From: Corynebacterium sp. P4-C1
GTDB lineage: Bacteria > Actinomycetota > Actinomycetes > Mycobacteriales > Mycobacteriaceae
Length of the DNA stretch: 64,000 nt
Assembly: GCF_030503595.1 (NCBI RefSeq)
Contig: NZ_CP129966.1
Span: 1,364,001-1,428,000 of the forward strand
Reading direction: 5' to 3'
Under the pieces are notes generated by a model. That model had not been told where the DNA came from, did not search any database, and was given only the letters and a program-made list of their open reading frames with translations. Below are positions 1 to 9,004 of this stretch, in pieces. Made by a program: the position numbers and the translations under genes. Each line of letters begins with the position of its first letter. The first letter of the stretch is position 1.

Positions 1-1106
1 AGCGATTCGATCGAATTGGTGGTGTAGAGCACCCGCCGGGCCGCCGGCGGGAACTGCAAAAACGGCACGAACCGGTCCCAGGCGTCGCGCCAGACTTTGA
101 CCGACTGCGGGTATTTACGGCCCAACTCTGAGGCCTCGAAAGCATCCAGGCTGGCACGGGCGGCGTCCTCGTTGGCGGCCGTGTAGATCTCACGTAGCGC
201 CCTCGATACGGGTTTGCGGTCTTGGTAGGACACCCACCGGTTCGCAGCTCGAATCAGGTGCACGATGCAGGTCTGCACCATCGAATTCGGCCAGGTTGCC
301 TCCACGGCTTCCGGCAGGCCTTTGAGCCCGTCGCAACACACGATGAACACGTCCTGGACGCCACGGTTGGCCAAATCTGCGCAGACTGATGCCCAGAATG
401 CGGCACCTTCATTGTCTGCGATCCACAATCCTAAAATGTGCTTGATGCCGTCGATATCCACACCGATGGCTATGTAGCAGGCTTTGTTGACCACCCGGTG
501 ACCATCGCGGATCTTCACTCGCAGCGCGTCAAGGAAGATCACTGGGTAGAACTCGTCGAGTTGCCTGTTCTGCCAGATCAGCACCTCATCCAACACCGCA
601 TCGGTAATGGTACTGATCGTATCTGGGCTCATATCCACCCCCAGGGTGCCGGCGAGATGGTGCTGAATATCGCGCACGGTCATCCCGCCGGCGTACAACG
701 AGATAATCATGTCGTCGAGCTCTGTCAGCCGACGGGATCCCTTCGGCACCATCTTTGGAACAAACGTGCCAGCACGATCCCTCGGCATAGTCACTTCCAA
801 CGCGCCATACCCAGAATTGACGGTCTTGGTGTACGACCCGTTGCGGTGATTGCTCTCCTGTGCGGTTTCCACCCGGGCCTTCGCCTTACGGTCGGCATGG
901 CCGTAGCCCAAATGCGCATCCATCTCCGCCTGCAGACCAGCGTTGATCGATGCCTGCAACAGGCCTTTAACCAGGTCGCTTGCATCATCAGCAGAGGCCG
1001 ACAGCTCGCTGATCAGGCTGGCCAGCTCAGGATTTTCCATCAGCTTCTCGCTGATCTCGTTGACCCTCGCCGGGTCATGGCCTTTCTTCGGTGACACAGC
1101 AGTCAT
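1..1106 (-). CDS. IS256-family (Mutator-type) transposase, C-terminus cut by window edge
   Basis: DDE transposase of the IS256/Mutator family, which cuts and pastes the element. From the ATG at 1106 the frame is open to base 1 (368 codons; the family is usually about 400-430). Recognisable blocks are the N-terminal LxxGLLQASINAGLQAE region, DAHLGYG, RNGSY, the first catalytic Asp in IFLDALRVKIRD, the WIADNEGAAFW block, the second Asp in VCCDGLKGLPEA, and near the edge LYTTNSIESL, which carries the family's catalytic Glu. No stop or frameshift was seen, so the enzyme may be intact. It sits inside an IS30 transposase gene (see next). Confidence 0.93.
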   Translation of the reverse strand, partial: MTAVSPKKGHDPARVNEISEKLMENPELASLISELSASADDASDLVKGLLQASINAGLQAEMDAHLGYGHADRKAKARVETAQESNHRNGSYTKTVNSGYGALEVTMPRDRAGTFVPKMVPKGSRRLTELDDMIISLYAGGMTVRDIQHHLAGTLGVDMSPDTISTITDAVLDEVLIWQNRQLDEFYPVIFLDALRVKIRDGHRVVNKACYIAIGVDIDGIKHILGLWIADNEGAAFWASVCADLANRGVQDVFIVCCDGLKGLPEAVEATWPNSMVQTCIVHLIRAANRWVSYQDRKPVSRALREIYTAANEDAARASLDAFEASELGRKYPQSVKVWRDAWDRFVPFLQFPPAARRVLYTTNSIES

Positions 1107-1163
1107 TATCAGTGAAACTCCTTCAGATCAGAGCCTCACACACAAACTTCCTGACACCCTCCA
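1..1163 (-). mobile_element. IS256-family insertion sequence, right part (cut by window start)
   Basis: The interval holds a transposase reading frame that runs off the left edge, followed by about 55 bp of non-coding end. That end finishes in ACACAAACTTCCTGACACCCTC (1142-1163), which looks like the terminal inverted repeat of an IS256-family element. Immediately beyond it the sequence becomes in-frame IS30-type transposase coding, so this is the element boundary to within a few bases. The other end and the target duplication lie outside the window. The exact end is inferred. Confidence 0.75.
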
Positions 1164-1164
1164 T

Positions 1165-1887
1165 GCTTTCAGCGATGATGAAAGCATGCGTATTTCCCAC
1201 GAAGCGATCTACAGTGCCTTATACATTCAAGGCAAAGGCAGCCTGCGAGCCGAGCTTGAAGAAGTCATGAAGACTAAAGACGTACTTATCCGCGGCGGCT
1301 CAACACGCAAGCGTCGTGCCCGAAACGCTGGCGTGTTAACCGGTCGCCCTTGGATCAAAGGTGCTGAGATCACCCACCGCAGCCCGGAAGCTGATGACAG
1401 GGCTATTCCCGGGCACTGGGAGGGCGACCTTGTTATTGGTAAAGGTGGCAAAAGCGCGCTGATTACCCTAGTAGAGCGCACCAGCCGTTACACCCTGCTT
1501 GGACACCTTCCCGATGAGCACAGTTCACACACCGTGGTCGCAACCCTGCAGGACATGGTCAAAGACCTCAACACCGAGCAGCTAAAGACCATCACATGGG
1601 ACCAAGGCGCAGAAATGGCTGTCACAGCACAAGTCCAGATTAAAGACGGCTGCCAGGTGTTTTTCTGTGAACCGCACTCACCGTGGCAGAGACCAACCAA
1701 CGAGAACACCAACGGCGAGATCAGGCGCAGGTTCTACAAAAAGGGCACCGACTTTGCCACCGTCACACCCGAACATGTCGCGTGGGTGCAAAATGAGCTC
1801 AACGAAACACCCCGACAAATCCTCGGCGGCGCAACCCCACGTGAAATACTTAACGAACTATTCAAGCGTGGCGCATCCACCGCTTGA
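1165..1887 (+). pseudogene. IS30-family transposase, 5'-truncated by the IS256 insertion
   Basis: C-terminal part of an IS30-family DDE transposase. The recognisable family sequence starts at FSDDESMRISHEAIYSAL and runs to the stop at 1885-1887. The integrase core is complete: first Asp in HWEGDLVIGK, second Asp in TITWDQGAEM, Glu in NENTNGEIRRRFY, with the usual C-terminal LNETPRQILGG region. The N-terminal helix-turn-helix that binds the element ends is missing. It was replaced at about 1163 by the IS256 element, so the gene is dead. An upstream ATG in the same frame (943) is only readthrough of IS256 sequence. Confidence 0.88.
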
Positions 1888-1941
1888 TTCCGCCGCGGTG
1901 CTGTTCAAACCGGGAATGCGCACTGAAATGCGCAACGGGGG

Positions 1942-4098
1942 TTATTCGTCGACTGCCGCGAGCTCCTCCGTCAACGGCCGCAGCTCCGGGATCTCGGTGG
2001 AACCGCCGTTGGCCACGGCGTCCTTCTGCAGTTCGGCGAGCTCACTGTCGGTGAACTGCTTGTCGACGGCAAAGATCGTCACCTGTCCGCGCTGGTAAAC
2101 GGGTGTCACTCCGGGGGTGGACCAGAGAGCCTTGTGTACCTGCCAGTTGCGCGGGCCGTTCCAGAAGGTGTTGCCGGAGGAGACGATGAAGCGCACGCCG
2201 AGGTCCGCGGCGGCTTCGTCGACGGGCGTGACCGCATCCGGGTGCCCCTTCTCGCCGGCGCCGAGTTGGCCGGCGCGCCCCCCGAGGACGATCGAGTCGG
2301 TGCCCATGCCGCCGGAGGGCCACAGGTAGTGGCGGGCGACGGTGGGCACACCGTAGAGGCCGTACGCCCACGAATACCCGTCGGTGGACTCGCCCATAAC
2401 AAGTCCCTCCTTGGTCTCGGGGCGGGAAGCGAGCCACTGGTACGCCTTCAGCTGGTCGTCGTCGACCATGCGGTCGTTCACGCGAGAAGCGTCGAAGGCG
2501 AGCCCGGCGCCGTCGACAGCCACCGTCGACGCCCACGCGCCGGTTCCCCACCCAGCGAAGACGGCCAGGACCGCCGAGGCGGCCGATGTGCCCCACACCC
2601 ACGGGCGGGTGCCGTAGCGGGCCGCGATAGGCGCCAGCGCGAACACCCGGATGATCACAGCCACGCCCACGGCTGCGGCGGCGATGACCGTCATGGCCAC
2701 CACGGTGACAATGCGGTGCGCCGAGTTGTAGTGTGGCGCACCGAGCGCCGTCAACAGCGGCTCCCACATGCCCTCGAAGGGGCGCAGGGCGTGGGCGGTG
2801 CAGGCCACCATGATCCCGTAGAAGACCGGCGCCCACACCTGGCCGCGCCACACCACCACCGCCACGGCACCGAAGCCGGCGAGCCACAGCAGGACGGTGG
2901 GGTCGAAGTCGGGGAAGAATTCGCCGACGTGGCGGGTGCGCATCATGAACGCCTTCTCCCAGGCCTCCGCCGCGGTGACGCTCTCCTGGGCGTCCCAGGT
3001 GTTCACTTCTTCCGCCTGCGAGCTGCCGGCGAGCAGCTGCGGCAGGAATGCCGCGGGCGCGCCGATCGCCGGGATGGCAAGCCACAGCAGATCACCGACA
3101 CGAGAGCGGTCCGGGTGCCACAGCAAGTAGGTCAGCCAGTACAGCGCCACCGCCAGCACGACGACGAGAACAGCGGACGGGTGCACCTGCATCATGCCGA
3201 GGAATGCGAAGAGCGTCGGCAAGGCCAGGGCGCGGTAGCGCGGCACCTGCATGAACAAAGCAATGGCGATGCCGGATAGCCCGATCGCCACGATGTAGGG
3301 GCGCATGCCCACGAAGTCCGGGATCCACACCAGCACCGGGGAGGCATACACAGCGATGCCCGCTAGACCGGCGGCGATCTGCGCGACCATCCCGTGCCCG
3401 CGCGCCATCGCCCACGCGAGACCTGCAGCCCCCGCCGTCAGCGCCAGGCTCGGCAGAACTATCGACGCCAGATTCAGCGCCTCCACCGGCTCCAAGCCCG
3501 CGGCATGGCCGAAGAGGGCTGTCGCCGCATGGAAAGCGGAGGGGTAGAACAGGTCGAGATGCGTCTGGGGGTTCTGCAGCTCGCCCATCCGGGTCGGCGA
3601 AGCGATGCCTTCATCCATGATGAAGCGGACGGCGTTGACGTGCCATTGTGTGTCCCAGCCCTGGACGACATTCTTCAATTGGCCGGGGACCTGCGACTGG
3701 AGCTCCAGCTGTTTGGCGATGAGCATCCACGCGCCGACGGCGACGCCGGCGCCGGGCAGCACCCACGACGGGTCGGCGATGCTGCCCTTCCGCCAGTCCC
3801 CCGGCCACAGCGCCCGCCGCCAACTCGCCGCGCCCCTGCGCTTCGCGCGGCGGGCGAAGGCGTAGCGCCAACCACCCGCCGCGCACAGCATGAGTATCAG
3901 GAAGACGACGAAGGACGTCCAGCCGAAGCGGATGCCCATGGCCCCGTACATCCAGCTGGCAAGCCCGACGATGCCGAAGGTCGCCGGCAGGGAGGCGGCA
4001 GCGGCGGCGGGCAGTTTGGCCCCCGCCACCCACGCGAACAAGAGTCCCGGCAAGGTGAACACAGCGATCGCCAACCACACGGCACCGACTGCGTCCAT
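1942..4098 (-). CDS. Large polytopic membrane protein (DUF6541-type, possible GT-C fold)
   Basis: A 718-residue integral membrane protein of the conserved actinobacterial type annotated as DUF6541. The N-terminal two-thirds is a run of about a dozen hydrophobic segments (for example VWLAIAVFTLPGLLFAWVAG and TVVAMTVIAAAAVGVAVIIR). The last 200 residues are soluble (YQWLASRPETKEGLVMGEST and onward). The layout of many TM helices plus an extracytoplasmic C-terminal domain resembles GT-C glycosyltransferases of the corynebacterial envelope, but no diagnostic catalytic motif was recognised, so that function is inferred. The ATG at 4098 is chosen because GGAGG lies 8 nt upstream; the in-frame GTG three codons earlier overlaps that SD. 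Confidence 0.8.
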   Translation of the reverse strand: MDAVGAVWLAIAVFTLPGLLFAWVAGAKLPAAAAASLPATFGIVGLASWMYGAMGIRFGWTSFVVFLILMLCAAGGWRYAFARRAKRRGAASWRRALWPGDWRKGSIADPSWVLPGAGVAVGAWMLIAKQLELQSQVPGQLKNVVQGWDTQWHVNAVRFIMDEGIASPTRMGELQNPQTHLDLFYPSAFHAATALFGHAAGLEPVEALNLASIVLPSLALTAGAAGLAWAMARGHGMVAQIAAGLAGIAVYASPVLVWIPDFVGMRPYIVAIGLSGIAIALFMQVPRYRALALPTLFAFLGMMQVHPSAVLVVVLAVALYWLTYLLWHPDRSRVGDLLWLAIPAIGAPAAFLPQLLAGSSQAEEVNTWDAQESVTAAEAWEKAFMMRTRHVGEFFPDFDPTVLLWLAGFGAVAVVVWRGQVWAPVFYGIMVACTAHALRPFEGMWEPLLTALGAPHYNSAHRIVTVVAMTVIAAAAVGVAVIIRVFALAPIAARYGTRPWVWGTSAASAVLAVFAGWGTGAWASTVAVDGAGLAFDASRVNDRMVDDDQLKAYQWLASRPETKEGLVMGESTDGYSWAYGLYGVPTVARHYLWPSGGMGTDSIVLGGRAGQLGAGEKGHPDAVTPVDEAAADLGVRFIVSSGNTFWNGPRNWQVHKALWSTPGVTPVYQRGQVTIFAVDKQFTDSELAELQKDAVANGGSTEIPELRPLTEELAAVDE

Positions 4099-4146
4099 GC
4101 GTCCCACCTCCGTGGAGATCCGTTCGAATTTACCTGCCCAAGAATT

Positions 4147-5076
4147 CTATTCCTTCGTCCCGGATGTCTCGGAGTGCACCTCCGAAAGATCCCGGCGTTG
4201 CGCGGTGTGGGCCGCGCGAGCTGCAAGTTCGCTTACATCGGGGTAATCGACGGCGATGAGGGTCAACCCGTTCGCGGGGGCCAGCCGTACGGAACTGGAG
4301 CGTTCCTTCTCCCCCAGCAACCCAGCCGCCCAACGAGCCGCCCGCTTGCCGGAGCCCACGTCAAGGCATGTGGCTACCAATGCGCGGACCATGTGCCAGC
4401 AAAAGGCGTCGGCCACGATCACCGCTTCATACAGTTCTGGTTCCTCGGCGGTGGACACGTCGTGCCACTCGAAGGACACGATCTCCCGGATCGTCGTTGC
4501 GAACGGGCGCGCCTTGCAGAACGCAGCGAAGTCGTGCAGCCCGACTACCGCGTTAGCCACCTCCTGCATGGCGTCTAGGTCGACTCTCCGCGGCCACACC
4601 GCTGTGTCGCGGACGCGGGTGGGCAGGGCTCCCCCGGCCGCCGTGGTCACCCGGTAGCGGTACGTGCGCGTCAGCGCGGAGAACCGCGCGTCGAAGCCGT
4701 CGGGCGCGAAGCCCACGTCCGCCACCCGGATGTCGGGTTCGAGCATTTTCGCTAATCTGCGCACCAACCTCCCCGGATCCCCCTCAATCGACCTCTGGTC
4801 CAGCGACGCCGCAGGAACATCCGCGTGCGCGACCTGGCCTGCTGCATGCACCCCGGCGTCGGTGCGCCCCGCCACGGTCAACTCCACCGGGTGACGCAGA
4901 ATCAGGCTCAACGTGTCCTCGATGTCGCCCTGCACTGTGCGAAGTTCCTCCCCGCCCGCCGGTTTTTGCCGTGCCCAGCCGTGGAAGTCGGTGCCGTCGT
5001 AGGCGATATCGAACCGCAGGCGAACCATTTCTCCCCCGCTGGAGGGCACGTTGGTGCGGGTTTCTTCAGTGCTCAT
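4147..5076 (-). CDS. truA: tRNA pseudouridine(38-40) synthase TruA
   Basis: Isomerises uridines 38-40 in the tRNA anticodon stem-loop. The 309-residue protein has the family start RLRFDIAYDGTDFHGWARQ (residues 19-37) and the catalytic block VAGRTDAGVHAAGQVAH, whose Asp is the nucleophile. FWHMVRALVATCLDVGSGK-like residues near 220-240 match the RNA-binding half. It follows rplQ on the same strand, the common actinobacterial order, but a strong hairpin at 5098-5131 separates them. The ATG at 5076 has GGAG a few bases upstream; an alternative ATG at 5028 would remove the 16-residue non-conserved N-terminus. Confidence 0.95.
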   Translation of the reverse strand: MSTEETRTNVPSSGGEMVRLRFDIAYDGTDFHGWARQKPAGGEELRTVQGDIEDTLSLILRHPVELTVAGRTDAGVHAAGQVAHADVPAASLDQRSIEGDPGRLVRRLAKMLEPDIRVADVGFAPDGFDARFSALTRTYRYRVTTAAGGALPTRVRDTAVWPRRVDLDAMQEVANAVVGLHDFAAFCKARPFATTIREIVSFEWHDVSTAEEPELYEAVIVADAFCWHMVRALVATCLDVGSGKRAARWAAGLLGEKERSSSVRLAPANGLTLIAVDYPDVSELAARAAHTAQRRDLSEVHSETSGTKE

Positions 5077-5097
5077 GATTCTCCATACGCTAGCAAG

Positions 5098-5131
5098 AAC
5101 GCCCGCTCCCCAATTTCGGGGAACGGGCGTT
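5098..5131 (-). terminator. Rho-independent-like hairpin between rplQ and truA
   Basis: AACGCCCG (5098-5105) pairs with CGGGCGTT (5124-5131), and TCCCC pairs with GGGGA inside. That makes a 13-bp stem with one mismatch and a small AATTT-containing loop. Read on the minus strand it follows the rplQ stop, and the 3' tail has only a few T residues (GCGTTCTTG), so it may attenuate rather than fully terminate. Confidence 0.65.
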
Positions 5132-5161
5132 TCAGCGCTTCAGGCTAGCTGGGCGAGATGC

Positions 5162-5710
5162 TTACTTCTCGTCCTCGGCGGTCGTCTCCTGGACCTCCGG
5201 AGCCTCAGCGGTGTCCTCGGCCACAGCGTCGTCGTTGGACTCGGCGTCGGCCGGAGCCTCAGCCTTGGTCTCCTCGGCCTTCTCCTCAGCCTCAGCAGCC
5301 TTCTGCTGGGATGCGGCGGCGCGTGCTGCACGGGTCGCCTCGGAGGTCACGGTCTCCTCGAGAACGAGGGAGATGTTGGCCATCGGAGCGTTGTCGCCCT
5401 TGCGGTTCTCGAGCTTGATGGTGCGGGTGTAGCCACCTGCACGGTTCTCGAACTTCGGGGCGAGCTCGTTGAACAGGTACGCCACGACGTCCTTGTTCGG
5501 GATGTCCTTGGCCACGGCGCGGCGGTCAGCGACCGAGCCGGACTTGGCCTTGGTGATCAGCTTCTCTGCGTACGGGCGCAGCACCTTGGCCTTGGCCTCG
5601 GTGGTGTTGATGGAGCCGTTCACGAACAGCTGGCTGGCCAGGTTGGACAGAATGTGCTTCTGGTGGCCAGCCGAACCGCCGAGACGCGGGCCCTTCTTCG
5701 GGGTAGGCAT
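5162..5710 (-). CDS. rplQ: 50S ribosomal protein L17
   Basis: L17 lies on the solvent side of the large subunit near the exit tunnel. The conserved part is residues 1-120 ([18 protein letters not shown] onward, [28 protein letters not shown]). The remaining 60 residues are an acidic Ala/Glu-rich tail ([20 protein letters not shown]), a lineage-specific extension typical of corynebacteria. The ATG at 5710 is chosen over the ATG five codons upstream because GAGGAGT precedes it at normal SD distance. It follows rpoA, last gene of the alpha-operon segment. Confidence 0.97.
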   Translation of the reverse strand: MPTPKKGPRLGGSAGHQKHILSNLASQLFVNGSINTTEAKAKVLRPYAEKLITKAKSGSVADRRAVAKDIPNKDVVAYLFNELAPKFENRAGGYTRTIKLENRKGDNAPMANISLVLEETVTSEATRAARAAASQQKAAEAEEKAEETKAEAPADAESNDDAVAEDTAEAPEVQETTAEDEK

Positions 5711-5807
5711 TGTTGTACTCCTCATGTTGTTTCGCGGACTCTATCGCTTATGGGCGGGAGCCTGCGGAAACGGTGTTCATTGAAACGTCAGTGTCAGTGC
5801 GCGTTGA

Positions 5808-6821
5808 TTACTCGGCGTCATCCATGGAGCCGTCGACGAAGTCGCCGGTCTCTGCGTCGTAGCCCTCAAGCTGGGTCGGATCGAAATCTTCCGGGGCATC
5901 CTTGAGAGTCAGGCCCAAAGAAGCGAGCTTGATCTTCACTTCGTTGATGGACTTCTGGCCGAAGTTGCGGATGTCCAGCAGGTCGGATTCGGTGCACTCG
6001 GCAAGCTCACCGACGGTGTGGATCTCCTGGCGCTTCAGGCAGTTGTAGGAACGCACGGAGAAGTTCAGGTCCTCGATCGGCATGTTGTACGCGGCGATGT
6101 ACTCCGTCTCCTGCGGGGACGGGCCGATCTCGATGCCCTCTGCGGCGGTGTTCAGCTCACGTGCGAGGCCGAACAGCTCCACGAGGGTGGAACCTGCGGA
6201 CGCGAGAGCGTCGCGGGCGGTCATGGAGTTCTTGGTCTCCACATCGATGATCAGCTTGTCAAAGTCGGTACGCTGCTCGACACGCGTCGCCTCAACCTTG
6301 TAGGACACCTTCAGCACCGGCGAATAGATCTGGTCGACCGGGATACGGCCGATCTCGCCGCCGGAGTTGGGCATCGCCGGAACGTAGCCGCGGCCGCGCT
6401 CGACAACGAGTTCCATCTCCAGGCGCGCCTGCTCGTTGAGCGAGGCGATGTGCAGGTCCGGGTTGTGCACGGTGACGTCAGCCGGCAGATCGAAGTCTGC
6501 TGCGGTGACCTCGCCCGGGCCTTCCTTGGACAGGTACATGACCACCGGCTCATCGGAGTCGGAGGACAGCACGAGGTCCTTCACGTTGAGGATGATCTCA
6601 GAGACGTTCTCCTTGACACCGTTGATCGTGGTGAACTCGTGGAGCACACCCTCGATCTTGATGGAGGTCACGGCTGCGCCCGGGATGGACGACAGCAGCG
6701 TGCGGCGGAGAGAGTTACCGAGGGTGTAACCGAAACCGGGCTCGAGCGGCTCGATGACGAACTTCGAGCGGTTGGTGTCGATGTACTCCTCAGTGAGCTG
6801 AGGACGCTGAGAGATGAGCAT
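5808..6821 (-). CDS. rpoA: DNA-directed RNA polymerase subunit alpha
   Basis: Alpha subunit scaffolds RNA polymerase assembly and contacts promoter UP elements and activators. The 337-residue chain has the alpha N-terminal dimerisation domain ([24 protein letters not shown], residues about 30-53), the insert domain, and the alpha-CTD ([19 protein letters not shown], residues about 253 on). An acidic tail ends the protein. AAGGAG lies 7 nt before the ATG. It sits downstream of rpsD, the classic alpha operon order. Confidence 0.98.
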   Translation of the reverse strand: MLISQRPQLTEEYIDTNRSKFVIEPLEPGFGYTLGNSLRRTLLSSIPGAAVTSIKIEGVLHEFTTINGVKENVSEIILNVKDLVLSSDSDEPVVMYLSKEGPGEVTAADFDLPADVTVHNPDLHIASLNEQARLEMELVVERGRGYVPAMPNSGGEIGRIPVDQIYSPVLKVSYKVEATRVEQRTDFDKLIIDVETKNSMTARDALASAGSTLVELFGLARELNTAAEGIEIGPSPQETEYIAAYNMPIEDLNFSVRSYNCLKRQEIHTVGELAECTESDLLDIRNFGQKSINEVKIKLASLGLTLKDAPEDFDPTQLEGYDAETGDFVDGSMDDAE

Positions 6822-6934
6822 GGACTTCTCCTTTTCCGGCGACCGCTATATGACGCCGTAGAGAGTGCCAGCGGCCAGTGCCGCCAACACGGATGACAAT
6901 TGAAGGGGGCTCCGCTAACCGCGGAACTCCTACC

Positions 6935-7540
6935 TTACTTCGAGTAAAGCTCGACGATGAGCTGCTCCTGCAGCGGGACGTCGATCTGAGCGCGCTCGGG
7001 CAGCTGGTGCACGAGGATGCGCAGGGTCTCCGGAACGACCTGGAGCCACGCCGGGACGACGGAGTCGACCAGCGCGTCCTGGGCTTCTTCGAACCAGAGC
7101 ATGTTGCGGGACTTGTCACGCACATCGATGATGTCGTACTGGGTCACGCGGTAGGACGGCACGTTGGTCTTCTTGCCGTTGACCGTGAAGTGGCCGTGGG
7201 ACACCAGCTGACGGGCCTGACGGCGGGTACGTGCCAGACCGGCGCGGTACACGACGTTGTCCAGACGGGACTCCAGCAGGATGAGCAGGTTGTCGCCGGT
7301 CTTGCCCGGGAGGCGGTTGGCCTCCTCGTAGTAGCGGCGGAACTGCTTCTCCATCACACCGTAGGTGTAACGGGCCTTCTGCTTCTCCTGGAGCTGCAGC
7401 AGGTACTCAGATTCCTTGATGCGGGCGCGGCCAGCCTGCCCCGGAGGGTAGGGACGACGCTCGAAGGACATGTCGCCGCCGACAAGGTCGACGCGAAGGC
7501 GGCGAGACTTACGGGTAGCAGGGCCGGTATAACGAGCCAT
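6935..7540 (-). CDS. rpsD: 30S ribosomal protein S4
   Basis: Primary 16S rRNA-binding protein that nucleates 30S body assembly. At 201 residues it is the usual length. It begins MARYTGPATRKSRRLRVDLVG and contains the S4 RNA-binding domain (ESRLDNVVYRAGLARTRRQARQLVSHGHFTVNG). No zinc-binding Cys cluster is present, so this is the zinc-independent form. In other bacteria S4 represses the alpha operon; whether that holds here cannot be read from the sequence. Confidence 0.98.
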   Translation of the reverse strand: MARYTGPATRKSRRLRVDLVGGDMSFERRPYPPGQAGRARIKESEYLLQLQEKQKARYTYGVMEKQFRRYYEEANRLPGKTGDNLLILLESRLDNVVYRAGLARTRRQARQLVSHGHFTVNGKKTNVPSYRVTQYDIIDVRDKSRNMLWFEEAQDALVDSVVPAWLQVVPETLRILVHQLPERAQIDVPLQEQLIVELYSK

Positions 7541-7570
7541 GATGTATTACCTCTTTTCCTTTCTCACCAG

Positions 7571-7978
7571 TTAAACGCGACGACGCTTCGGCGGACGGCA
7601 GCCGTTGAACGGCTGCGGCGTCACGTCGGAGATCGAGGACACCTCCAGGCCGGCGGCCTGGAGCGAACGGATGGCGGTCTCGCGGCCGGAGCCCGGACCC
7701 TTGACGAAAACGTCGACCTTCTTCATACCGTGGTCCATTGCCTTGCGGGCAGCGTTCTCGGCGGCCATCTGGGCAGCGAACGGGGTGGACTTGCGGGAGC
7801 CCTTGAAGCCGACGTGGCCGGAGGACGCCCACGAGATCACAGCACCGTTCGGGTCCGTGATGGACACGATGGTGTTGTTGAAGGTGGACTTGATGTACGC
7901 GTGGCCAGCGGCCACATTCTTCTTGGCTACGCGACGACCGGAGCGGCGCGCAGCGGAGGAGCGAGTCTTCGGTGGCAT
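7571..7978 (-). CDS. rpsK: 30S ribosomal protein S11
   Basis: Platform protein of the 30S subunit near the mRNA exit. The 135 residues include [45 protein letters not shown] and the basic end [12 protein letters not shown]. Its start lies 3 bp beyond the rpsM stop, so the two are translated from one message and probably coupled. Confidence 0.98.
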   Translation of the reverse strand: MPPKTRSSAARRSGRRVAKKNVAAGHAYIKSTFNNTIVSITDPNGAVISWASSGHVGFKGSRKSTPFAAQMAAENAARKAMDHGMKKVDVFVKGPGSGRETAIRSLQAAGLEVSSISDVTPQPFNGCRPPKRRRV

Positions 7979-7981
7979 AGG

Positions 7982-8350
7982 TTACTTCTTCTTTCCTGCG
8001 ATGGTCTTCTTCGGTCCCTTGCGGGTACGCGCGTTGGTCTTGGTGCGCTGGCCGCGGACCGGGAGTCCACGACGGTGACGCAGGCCCTGGTAAGAGCCGA
8101 TTTCGATCTTGCGGCGGATATCAGCCTGAACTTCGCGGCGGAGGTCGCCCTCAACCTTCCACGAGTTCTCGATGACATCACGAAGAGCGGCGACCTGATC
8201 GTCGGTCAGGTTGTCGGTGCGCAGGTCAGGAGAGATGCCCGTCTTCTCGAGCAGCTCCTTGGAACGGGCCGGGCCGATTCCGTAGATGTAGGTAAGTGCG
8301 ACCTCCATACGCTTATTGCGCGGTAGGTCGACACCAGCTAGACGTGCCAT
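7982..8350 (-). CDS. rpsM: 30S ribosomal protein S13
   Basis: Head protein of the 30S subunit that contacts the large subunit and P-site tRNA. From the ATG at 8350 it is 122 residues, the family length, beginning [20 protein letters not shown] with the helix-two-turn-helix ([19 protein letters not shown]) and the basic tail [17 protein letters not shown]. An ATG 21 codons upstream gives a non-homologous extension and was rejected. First gene of the rpsM-rpsK-rpsD-rpoA-rplQ unit. Confidence 0.98.
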   Translation of the reverse strand: MARLAGVDLPRNKRMEVALTYIYGIGPARSKELLEKTGISPDLRTDNLTDDQVAALRDVIENSWKVEGDLRREVQADIRRKIEIGSYQGLRHRRGLPVRGQRTKTNARTRKGPKKTIAGKKK

Positions 8351-8595
8351 GTGGTACGTGCCTTTCGGGTTGTTTCGGTGGTTTTCTCCCCACTCGTCCA
8401 CGCCAAGCGGCACTTGTGTCCGGTCCGTACCGGACTATTGGGCCGTGATTCACGTGGCTCCAGCCACCGCAGCCGGAGGTTGCATGGATCGTCGGTGCTG
8501 TGCGGCATCCGATCCGAGAGTAAGGAGGCTTCTGTTCTGGTGCTTTTGACTCGGCTACCGAGCCGAACAAGCTGTCCCACCCCTAGGGGGTGAAT
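8351..8595 (-). promoter_or_regulatory. rpsM 5' region with leader hairpin
   Basis: No gene is visible here; notably there is no rpmJ between infA and rpsM. GTCCGGT (8418-8424) and ACCGGAC (8429-8435) form a compact 7-bp hairpin about 70 nt before rpsM, placed like a ribosomal-protein leader element. CACCCC/GGGGTG flank TAG at about 8578-8592 just after the infA stop and could be a weak terminator. No clear -35/-10 pair was found. Confidence 0.3.
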
Positions 8596-8814
8596 TTACT
8601 TGTAGCGGTAGACGATACGTCCGCGGTCCAGGTCGTACGGGGACAGTTCCACGACGACGCGGTCCTCGGGGAGAATGCGGATGTAGTGCTGGCGCATCTT
8701 GCCGCTGATGTGTGCGAGAACCTCGTGACCGTTGTCGAGCTCGACACGGAACATCGCGTTCTTCAAGGGCTCGATAATGCGGCCCTCGACCTCGATTGCG
8801 CCTTCTTTAGCCAT
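8596..8814 (-). CDS. infA: Translation initiation factor IF-1
   Basis: IF-1 occupies the 30S A site during initiation. The 72-residue protein is the full OB-fold: [20 protein letters not shown], then [26 protein letters not shown], and the end [13 protein letters not shown]. It lies between the L,D-transpeptidase and rpsM. Confidence 0.98.
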   Translation of the reverse strand: MAKEGAIEVEGRIIEPLKNAMFRVELDNGHEVLAHISGKMRQHYIRILPEDRVVVELSPYDLDRGRIVYRYK

Positions 8815-8939
8815 ACACTCCGCTTTCCCGGCACCGGCAAAACTGCTGGTGCCTAACGTATTTGAGTCAATTGCTTGCGGTGCGCTGGGTTTTCCCCGCA
8901 CACCACGTGACCACTTTAGCCATCTACCTGCGGGAAAGC

Positions 8940-8981
8940 AAAATCCTCCCAGCCCGGCCCGTTGGGGTCGGATGGGAGGAT
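8940..8981 (-). terminator. Terminator after the L,D-transpeptidase gene
   Basis: ATCCTCCCA (8943-8951) and TGGGAGGAT (8973-8981) form a perfect 9-bp stem. On the minus strand it begins 24 nt after the transpeptidase stop and is followed by TTTTG. infA therefore probably needs its own promoter in the roughly 125 bp between this hairpin and its start. Confidence 0.7.
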
Positions 8982-9004
8982 GCGCGTGGCCTTGAGGCGC
9001 GCCT

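Noticed and set aside
943..1164. N-terminal extension of the IS30 frame
   Set aside because: It overlaps the IS256 transposase gene and terminal repeat in antisense and has no IS30 similarity; it is fortuitous readthrough.
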